Assembly (NCBI GenBank): GCA_002425305.1
Contig: DILZ01000127.1
Coordinates: 8,838 to 15,432 of the forward strand
Length of the DNA stretch: 6,595 nucleotides
From: Ruminococcaceae bacterium UBA5579
GTDB lineage: Bacteria; Bacillota; Clostridia; Oscillospirales; Ruminococcaceae
Reading direction: 5' to 3'
Every line of letters begins with the position of its first letter. Position 1 is the stretch's first letter. The notes under the pieces are model-generated. The model was not told where the DNA came from. It was given only the letters and a program-made list of their open reading frames with translations, and made no database searches. Made by a program: the position numbers and the translations under genes. Below, one piece after another: positions 1 through 5,127 of this stretch.

Positions 1-1964
1 CCGAGCTGTTCGCGGCATCGGGATATATCCCCAACGACGCGTATATCAACGGCGGCTACTATCTTACCAACGTTTTCTATGATACCCAATTTACCTATAT
101 GGGTACATATAGCCATGAAGGTAACAACAGAATCGCTCAGAACCTGTCTACGGGCGGCGATTTTATGATGAGCGGCAACGCAATGGGCGTTCTTAACGAC
201 TCAGGTGACCGCGCCTCTATTCATCAAGTTGATATTAATAAGATAGGACCGGTAACCTGGGCTATCAGAGGAAACTTCTATCCCAGTATCAGAAACGACT
301 TTAAGGTGCGCGGCGGCAGCCAGATACTTGTCGGCGGCGACCTTACATTCAACAGCGGCAACAACTTCTTCCAGGTCGAAAACAGCGGCTATTACAAAAG
401 CGCAACGAATCCGCTTCCCGATCATATCTGCGTATATATAAACGGCGATCTGAACTATAACGCGTCAAAACTAAAACCCAATACGTGGGTATTTGTTAAC
501 GGCAACGTAACCGGTTTCGACGGAAACGGTCCCGAATCCAACTCCAGAATATATGTAACCGGCACCGCTGCGGAGCGTGCGGCGAAAACCAGCTCGCTTA
601 AGCCGAATGATAGAAACGCTGTCAGAGAGTGGCCGAAGAGCGGCACATTCGCTGATGGTATGACCTATGACGAGGCAATGGCGCTGCTCGGTCAAAAAAC
701 GCAGACCATTGATTACTACAAGTGGGACCTCAGCAAAAACACCGAAAGCGCCAAGCATATTGATATAAGGCTCAACGCTACCGGCAGTAATTGGACAGAC
801 GATAAGGGCACACAATACGGTCCTGACGAAAGCACATATATTATCGCGTATGACAAAAACGTTGATTCCGCGAAGTACATCAAGGGTAATGGCGGAAACG
901 AGAACGGCGTTATCGGAAACTCGTTGGTTATCGACAGTGTATGGACACACGGCGACAAAAATCACAGCCAAACTATCCTGATCGATACCGGCGACGACCC
1001 CACCAACATTATGACCATCAAGCTCAGCGACGTAACGGGAGACGGTCAGTTCTCATGGTTTATTGACGAAGAAACAATTTGGTATCCGGTTGTGAAGACA
1101 ACTTTCGGACCTCCAACAGGCGACATCAACGGAAACAATATGCGCCATGTTCTTATCAGAGGACGCGGCATAGTATTGATAGACCTCCCCGCAGGAGTAA
1201 CATATCAAAACAGCGGCTATACGCTTACATCGCATATGGGCTGGTGGTTTGTCCAGGGCGGTAAGGTTGAAACAAACAATGGTCACCTTAACTTTACCGG
1301 AGTAAAGGGACAGGATGCATCGTCTTATAAGATTGTTCCGTATATCCATAAAACCTGTGAGCCGGGCGACGGATGCAGCTTCACTATGTCCACCTCTACG
1401 GCGAAATGCAACGAGTGCGGCGGCGCTTTAACAGCGGTATCCTGCTCTATACATGGAAACGTAAACAAGTATTGCTCCAAGTGCCACCCCGAAAAGGCGT
1501 CAAGAACCGATTGGTGCGCGAACCACGTTGACAATGTTGAGTTCGCAAAATTCTACAGTTCGATGTCAAACGACAACAAGAAGTGGGTAACCGATAAAGA
1601 CGGTAAGATCGTATATCCGAACACTAACTTTATGGTAGTATCCTGCGAGGAAAGTGCGGAGATGCGCTTCGCGACAACGAAAGACGGCACGACCTTCAAA
1701 AACAGTCCGTTCTTCGGATTTATCTACGCGCCGTATATGTCGTATATTGCAAACGGCGTAGACGCCGGTGAAGGCTTTATCAGACTTTGCGGCGGTATGA
1801 CCGTCGGCGACTATGAGCTTTCCGGATTTAACTCGTTTATCGGCTGCTATCCCGACAAAATGCCGAACGAGATTGCCGGAATGACCGGCGGCGGAAGTAT
1901 GTCGGGCGGCAAGCTTTCCGGCACGACCAAGAGCTGGAAAATCAGTGTCGGCGGATATAAGTAA
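1..1964 (+). CDS. Large PilX-like / beta-helical pilus-associated surface protein, 5' partial
   Basis: The frame is open from the first full codon at position 3, so the gene starts upstream of the window. The ATG at 99 is internal, with no ribosome binding site before it. The 653 visible residues end in TAA. The protein is rich in Gly, Asn, Tyr, Asp and Ser with no membrane segment in the visible part, which suits an extracellular protein. Rungs of the type hydrophobic-x-hydrophobic-x-G-[DN]-[LV] recur near residues 109-114 (LVGGDL), 144-150 (VYINGDL) and 163-169 (VFVNGNV), suggesting a beta-helix. Residues 570-578 read FFGFIYAPY, followed by a Gly-rich stretch, which resembles the C-terminal region of PilX-like pilus assembly proteins. 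Between these lies a Cys/His cluster (residues 469-508), and the tail is Gly-rich. The next gene starts 20 bp downstream and is a prepilin, so a role as minor pilin or tip adhesin is inferred. Whether it has its own prepilin signal cannot be seen. The exact family is unproven. Confidence 0.72.
   Translation, partial: ELFAASGYIPNDAYINGGYYLTNVFYDTQFTYMGTYSHEGNNRIAQNLSTGGDFMMSGNAMGVLNDSGDRASIHQVDINKIGPVTWAIRGNFYPSIRNDFKVRGGSQILVGGDLTFNSGNNFFQVENSGYYKSATNPLPDHICVYINGDLNYNASKLKPNTWVFVNGNVTGFDGNGPESNSRIYVTGTAAERAAKTSSLKPNDRNAVREWPKSGTFADGMTYDEAMALLGQKTQTIDYYKWDLSKNTESAKHIDIRLNATGSNWTDDKGTQYGPDESTYIIAYDKNVDSAKYIKGNGGNENGVIGNSLVIDSVWTHGDKNHSQTILIDTGDDPTNIMTIKLSDVTGDGQFSWFIDEETIWYPVVKTTFGPPTGDINGNNMRHVLIRGRGIVLIDLPAGVTYQNSGYTLTSHMGWWFVQGGKVETNNGHLNFTGVKGQDASSYKIVPYIHKTCEPGDGCSFTMSTSTAKCNECGGALTAVSCSIHGNVNKYCSKCHPEKASRTDWCANHVDNVEFAKFYSSMSNDNKKWVTDKDGKIVYPNTNFMVVSCEESAEMRFATTKDGTTFKNSPFFGFIYAPYMSYIANGVDAGEGFIRLCGGMTVGDYELSGFNSFIGCYPDKMPNEIAGMTGGGSMSGGKLSGTTKSWKISVGGYK
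1407..1526 (+). other. Cys/His cluster, candidate two-zinc module in the surface protein
   Basis: Within the first gene, four ligand-type pairs follow one another: C469-x2-C472, then 8 residues, C481-x2-H484, 6 residues, C491-x2-C494, 10 residues, C505-x2-H508 (residues counted from the first full codon in the window). Eight potential ligands in four x2-spaced pairs is what a two-zinc domain (cross-brace or tandem ribbon) needs. H495 and the upstream C452 and C458 are further possible ligands or disulphide partners. The pattern is seen directly; metal binding is an inference, and no named zinc-finger family is claimed. Confidence 0.6.
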
Positions 1965-1967
1965 TAG

Positions 1968-1974
1968 AAGGAGG
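1968..1974 (+). promoter_or_regulatory. Ribosome binding site of the first prepilin gene
   Basis: AAGGAGG lies 10 bases before the ATG at 1985 and just after the stop of the preceding gene. This is a near-perfect Shine-Dalgarno sequence with a slightly long spacer. It fixes the start of the first prepilin and supports co-transcription with the upstream gene, since only 20 bp separate the two. Confidence 0.8.
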
Positions 1975-1984
1975 CGCTTGAATT

Positions 1985-2896
1985 ATGAAAAAATTATTCT
2001 CAAAAAAGAGCGGCTTCACGCTTGTGGAAATCATAATTGCGTTTGCGGTGTTTTCCATAATGGCGACAATGATAGCGCAGGTATTGAACCTCACTATAAA
2101 CCGCCAGACGGATAACAGGAAATATGAGGAAAATCTGCAAAACCAGAAAGAGGACCTCATCGCAAAAGGCAAAGACAAAACATATGACGATGGTGAAGAT
2201 AAAGACGGTACACTCAAGTTAAACTTCACGGACAAAGACGGTAAAACTATGCCGATGGAGCTTGATTATCAGCTGAGAGCGGCAGACGGAACCGTTGGAG
2301 AGGTAGACGGCCTGAATTACTTCGTAGGAAAGTTATCTTACGATGGCCAAAATGGCGAGGTCAAATATATCCCCGGAGAAAACGAATCAGGCGATTCCGA
2401 CCTGTCCAATTTGGGCGGATCGTCGCAGATGTCGCGTTTTGATACGCGAATCACCGGCACAAAGGGCATAAACAGCGTAAAGGTGTCTTACACCTATGAC
2501 AGTGCCAACGACGAATACGAATTTACCGTTACGGTTGACGACTCCGCCGTTGATCCCACCAGAAAAAACATTTCGCAGGTTTCGCTGTTCTTTGGTGAAG
2601 ATAAGGCTAACGGGCAAATGGCAACCATCAAGAATGTAAACGGCGGTAATAAGGACGGGCAAGTTCTTAAGTATACCAAAAAGAGCGGTATAAACGGTGT
2701 AAATCTCCACGGCGAGACCGGAGGATTCCAAAATAGGCCGATAAAATTCAAGGTGAAGTTCAACGAAAAGCTCACCTCCATTGGCTTTGGAACTACCAGC
2801 ACTCCCGGCACTTACCACCAGTTTACGGATAACAAGGGCAACCATTATGTCAATATCTTTGGCGCTTATGAGAAAACAACCGCGCCGGCGCCATAA
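1985..2896 (+). CDS. Large type IV prepilin / minor pseudopilin (303 aa)
   Basis: The N-terminus is a class III prepilin signal: a short basic leader (MKKLFSKKSG, 10 residues), then F11-T-L-V-E15 and a hydrophobic helix to about residue 35. PilD-type peptidases cut between G10 and F11 and methylate the new N-terminal Phe. E15 is the conserved Glu5 of the mature pilin. The mature part is about 293 residues, well above the roughly 130-170 of typical major pilins. After the helix comes a charged, Lys/Asp/Gly-rich region, then a domain with alternating beta-prone segments (for example around residues 160-185 and 253-275), ending in a short Thr/Ala/Pro tail. No cysteine occurs in the protein. It sits between the PilX-like protein and a second prepilin in one probable operon. 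A minor or tip pilin (GspJ/PilW-like in rank) is more likely than the main subunit, but the globular domain is not recognised. The start is set by AAGGAGG upstream. Confidence 0.88.
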   Translation: MKKLFSKKSGFTLVEIIIAFAVFSIMATMIAQVLNLTINRQTDNRKYEENLQNQKEDLIAKGKDKTYDDGEDKDGTLKLNFTDKDGKTMPMELDYQLRAADGTVGEVDGLNYFVGKLSYDGQNGEVKYIPGENESGDSDLSNLGGSSQMSRFDTRITGTKGINSVKVSYTYDSANDEYEFTVTVDDSAVDPTRKNISQVSLFFGEDKANGQMATIKNVNGGNKDGQVLKYTKKSGINGVNLHGETGGFQNRPIKFKVKFNEKLTSIGFGTTSTPGTYHQFTDNKGNHYVNIFGAYEKTTAPAP

Positions 2897-2901
2897 GGAG
2901 G
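2895..2901 (+). promoter_or_regulatory. Ribosome binding site of the second prepilin, overlapping the upstream stop codon
   Basis: AAGGAGG begins inside the TAA stop (2894-2896) of the preceding prepilin and lies 5 bases before the ATG at 2907. Ribosomes finishing the first prepilin would cover this site, so translational coupling and matched expression of the two pilins are plausible. The overlap is directly visible; coupling is an inference. Confidence 0.8.
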
Positions 2902-2906
2902 GGTAA

Positions 2907-3872
2907 ATGAAAAAACTTAACCCTGCCCGTCTATTTAAAAAGCGGCGCAACAGCGGTTTTACGCTGGTTGAAGTCATCATTTCGTGCGCGCTGCTCGGAA
3001 TACTCGTTTTTGGTGTGTTCACCTTTGCGTCACCGATAATGGACTTGATAAACACCGGGAAGAAAAGCGCGCGCGCAACCGGGCTGTCGGAAACTATCGA
3101 CGCCTACATAGTCGGCACGCTTAGAAACTCAATAAAGACGCAAGTCATTCAAAACACATCCTTTTCGCGAATACACTCTCAGTCGGTCGTCCAGGATTCA
3201 GCTTTGGGGTTGGAGGAAATTTATGACTTTATGTGCGCCACCGACCTCTCGACCGGAATTCCCAACGCCACCAAATACGAGGTGCGTTGTCTGGGCATCT
3301 GTTGGGTAGAGGACAAAGCCTCACCTCAATACAGTTCCTTGAAAGCGGATAGCGATAGACCTAAAAAGCAGATGTTGCTCAATATCAAACTGAAAAACAT
3401 CTTTGCTCCGGGTTCGGATAATTCCGGCGCACTAATGCCGGAAGCAGATAGTCTTAATCCCAACAATGCATTGAAAGGAGAGATAGACAAGGTCTTTGAC
3501 GACTCGCTGTACAATGGATTGTACCCTGTTATAAACGTTGAAACGTTTAAGGCAAAGGACGTTGCGGGCAACGAGACGGCAACAAACGCAAACGGATATA
3601 AAATAACCGCCGATATATACGGCAGTATAAACTGCTACAACACGGTCTCGCAGGCGGAACGCGACAGAACCCCTCGTTCGTTCAGAGGAGTTTCTTACGT
3701 TGAATTTATCAATCCGGATCCGAATAAAGATCCCGTTGCAAATGATGTTAATACTTTGAATGATACCCAGAACACGATTGACGCCAATATGGGTTCTCGT
3801 AAATACGTTATAAACGGCACGTCCTACTACTACCCGGACACATACATCTACTATGTAGTCCCCAAGAGTTGA
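2907..3872 (+). CDS. Large type IV prepilin / minor pseudopilin (321 aa)
   Basis: A basic 17-residue leader (MKKLNPARLFKKRRNSG) precedes F18-T-L-V-E22 and a hydrophobic stretch to about residue 50. This is the PilD cleavage and N-methylation signature, with E22 as Glu5 of the mature pilin. The mature part is about 304 residues, again much longer than a standard major pilin. Beyond the helix there is a helical segment with basic residues (around 53-63), then a mixed domain containing a few cysteines (including C-x3-C in CLGIC, plus an INCYN segment) and an Asn/Asp/Tyr-rich C-terminal third ending in a Tyr-rich strand. Its start lies 10 bp after the stop of the previous prepilin, with an overlapping Shine-Dalgarno site. 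It is the last gene of the operon, followed by a hairpin terminator. Paired large prepilins suggest minor pilins that prime assembly or form the tip complex. The soluble domain is not recognised. Confidence 0.88.
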   Translation: MKKLNPARLFKKRRNSGFTLVEVIISCALLGILVFGVFTFASPIMDLINTGKKSARATGLSETIDAYIVGTLRNSIKTQVIQNTSFSRIHSQSVVQDSALGLEEIYDFMCATDLSTGIPNATKYEVRCLGICWVEDKASPQYSSLKADSDRPKKQMLLNIKLKNIFAPGSDNSGALMPEADSLNPNNALKGEIDKVFDDSLYNGLYPVINVETFKAKDVAGNETATNANGYKITADIYGSINCYNTVSQAERDRTPRSFRGVSYVEFINPDPNKDPVANDVNTLNDTQNTIDANMGSRKYVINGTSYYYPDTYIYYVVPKS

Positions 3873-3892
3873 TTTGGCAAAACAAACTTAAT

Positions 3893-3932
3893 ACAAACAA
3901 ATCGGGGCGACAAGCTCGCCCCGAATGTTTGT
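3893..3932. terminator. Bidirectional rho-independent terminator between convergent prepilin and pilD genes
   Basis: TCGGGGCGA (3902-3910) pairs with TCGCCCCGA (3916-3924) around a 5-base loop. An outer stem, ACAAACA (3893-3899) with TGTTTGT (3926-3932), follows across a small AA/A internal loop. Read on the minus strand the core stem is followed by TTTGTTTGTATT, a fair U-tract for pilD transcripts. On the plus strand it is followed by ATGTTTGT, a weaker one. The position between two gene ends (3872 and 3956) fits termination from both sides. Confidence 0.82.
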
Positions 3933-3955
3933 AAAAATATTTAGAATAATGAGAG

Positions 3956-4996
3956 TTATCTCATTAAACTTAAGTACCAGTTGATCAAGTGACCTCCCAC
4001 AAGCCAGCAGGTCGCGATACCGAATCCGAGGAACGGACCGAAAACCATTCTCCGCGAATATTTCACGCGCTCGATCTTGTCACCCTTGATAAAGATCTTG
4101 AATCCGCCCTCGCGTTCATCGGTAATATTCTTTCTGAGCTCCCTACTGAGTTTTGCCTTATCCGGCAGACCTCTCCAGACATTCTCATCGAGGAACTCCC
4201 ACTCTATATCGGGATCCCCCTCGCTTATACTACCGACAATAATATCATCATGACCCTCCGTCACATAACCGACGTTTTGGTCAAGCTGATTTTGATACCA
4301 TTCTTCTGCAAGCCTCTTGAGCTTATCGGATATCTCCTTTTCATCGCTGCGGTCGCGCAGCTTCTTCACCGTACCGTAGACCGCGCCGGTTAGCACTCCG
4401 ATAAACAGAGCGACGAAAACCTTGTAGCCCAGCAAAAGCGACGCGCCGATCATAAGCTGAAGGTCGCCGCCGCCCATTCCGCCTACAAGCACAAGAATGA
4501 CGAATATAACCATAATAACACCCATAGCGATAAGACGTTCGTGCCACGGCGTTTCCTTAAACACGAAGATCGCTATAACGCCCAAAACAGCGGTCGTAAT
4601 GCTGCACCAATACGGTATTTCGAACCGATCGATATCAATGGCGCTCAAAACGACAAGGACCGCGAACAGCACTGCTGAAAACGCAAGCTCAAGCCTGAAC
4701 CCGAAAACGAGATACGCAAGGCAGTAAAGCACGGCGGTGGCTGCTTCAACGATCATATAACGCGGAGATATCTTTTCCCCGCAATAGCGGCACTTGCCGC
4801 GCAGGAATATCCAGCTGAAGATCGGAAACATATCATACCACGCAAGGCGGTGTCCGCACGAGAAGCAGTGTGACGGCTCCTTGACTATTGATTGATGAAG
4901 CGGCGTACGCAGTATCACAACGTTAAGAAAGCTCCCTATTATAGAACCTAACACAAACGCAAGTACCGCGTATGCAATGTGCATAGCGATTGGCAT
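3956..4996 (-). CDS. pilD: Type IV prepilin peptidase / N-methyltransferase with a large cytoplasmic insert
   Basis: PilD-family (A24A) membrane aspartyl protease: it cuts the leader of prepilins at G/F and methylates the new N-terminus. The N-terminal part has the family's GSFLNVVILR motif (residues 21-30) and a zinc site made by C44-x2-C47 and C69-x2-C72. The catalytic aspartates are D121 (in SAIDIDRFEIP) and D178 (in GMGGGDLQLM). Position 180 is Gln where the family usually has Lys. Several hydrophobic segments flank these, and the family's late motif FGPFLGFG is at 319-326. At 346 aa it is longer than the usual 240-290 because residues about 211-316 form a charged hydrophilic insert just before that late motif. 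The start is set by AGGAGGT (5003-5009, minus strand) 6 bases upstream. The next Met (residue 5) is an unlikely start. The gene converges on the prepilin operon and diverges from pilB, which supports the assignment. Confidence 0.95.
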   Translation of the reverse strand: MPIAMHIAYAVLAFVLGSIIGSFLNVVILRTPLHQSIVKEPSHCFSCGHRLAWYDMFPIFSWIFLRGKCRYCGEKISPRYMIVEAATAVLYCLAYLVFGFRLELAFSAVLFAVLVVLSAIDIDRFEIPYWCSITTAVLGVIAIFVFKETPWHERLIAMGVIMVIFVILVLVGGMGGGDLQLMIGASLLLGYKVFVALFIGVLTGAVYGTVKKLRDRSDEKEISDKLKRLAEEWYQNQLDQNVGYVTEGHDDIIVGSISEGDPDIEWEFLDENVWRGLPDKAKLSRELRKNITDEREGGFKIFIKGDKIERVKYSRRMVFGPFLGFGIATCWLVGGHLINWYLSLMR

Positions 4997-5002
4997 AAAA
5001 TA

Positions 5003-5009
5003 ACCTCCT
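5003..5009 (-). promoter_or_regulatory. Ribosome binding site of pilD
   Basis: On the minus strand AGGAGGT precedes the pilD ATG (4996) by 6 bases. The optimal match and spacing select this ATG over the in-frame Met four codons later. Confidence 0.85.
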
Positions 5010-5026
5010 ATAAATAGACTAATTCT

Positions 5027-5055
5027 ATTTTAGCACAAACTATAAAATATTGCAA
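5027..5055 (-). promoter_or_regulatory. Putative sigma-70/sigma-A promoter of pilD
   Basis: On the minus strand TTGCAA (5055-5050) is followed by exactly 17 bases and then TAAAAT (5032-5027). A TGC triplet sits immediately before the -10, giving an extended -10 element. Transcription would start near 5020, leaving a leader of about 24 bases that contains the pilD ribosome binding site. The -35 hexamer is the same double-stranded sequence used by the opposing pilB promoter. Confidence 0.6.
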
Positions 5056-5078
5056 GTGATTTGCGATATTATTATATT
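5050..5078 (+). promoter_or_regulatory. Putative sigma-70/sigma-A promoter of pilB
   Basis: TTGCAA (5050-5055), a 17-base spacer and TATATT (5073-5078) make a good housekeeping-type promoter. The predicted start near 5085 gives a leader of about 43 bases before the pilB ATG. TTGCAA is its own reverse complement, so this -35 coincides with that of the divergent pilD promoter. Confidence 0.55.
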
Positions 5079-5084
5079 TATAAA

Positions 5085-5100
5085 TTCCGAATTTTCGGAA
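5085..5100. repeat. Inverted repeat at the predicted 5' end of the pilB transcript
   Basis: TTCCGAA (5085-5091) and TTCGGAA (5094-5100) are perfect inverted copies separated by TT. As DNA this is a dyad that could be an operator overlapping the predicted transcription start. As RNA it could form a short stem at the extreme 5' end of the leader. No U-tract follows, so it is not a terminator. Confidence 0.55.
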
Positions 5101-5127
5101 AAGTTTACCCGAAAGGAAGAATTACAA

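Larger units (their letters stand above)
4997..5127. other. Divergent pilD-pilB regulatory region
   Basis: This AT-rich 131-bp spacer holds, from left to right, the pilD ribosome binding site, the pilD -10, the shared TTGCAA -35, the pilB -10, an inverted repeat, and the pilB ribosome binding site. Both genes appear to be driven only from here. No open frame or RNA gene is apparent inside it. Confidence 0.7.

Noticed and set aside
99..101. ATG at 99 as the true start of the first gene
   Set aside because: The same frame is open back to position 3 with similar Tyr/Asn/Gly-rich sequence, and no Shine-Dalgarno site precedes the ATG. The gene is truncated by the window edge.
471..971. Open frame of 166 codons on the minus strand with hydrophobic stretches
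   Set aside because: It is antisense to the continuous plus-strand surface protein, whose composition and neighbours are convincing. The hydrophobicity follows from complementing a polar frame.
1029..1134. Dockerin-like or EF-hand-like calcium motifs (DVTGDGQF, GDINGN) in the surface protein
   Set aside because: Dockerins need two paired repeats with a set order of Asp/Asn ligands and a following helix. These fragments resemble only the first few positions and sit within strand-rich sequence.
2387..3055. Open frame of 222 codons on the minus strand
   Set aside because: It lies wholly antisense to the two prepilins, crosses their junction, lacks a ribosome binding site and has no recognisable domain. 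It is a shadow of the coding bias on the other strand.
5085..5100. Transcription attenuator/terminator upstream of pilB
   Set aside because: The stem is only 6-7 bp, is not GC-rich, and no run of T follows. It is better kept as a possible operator or 5'-end stem.
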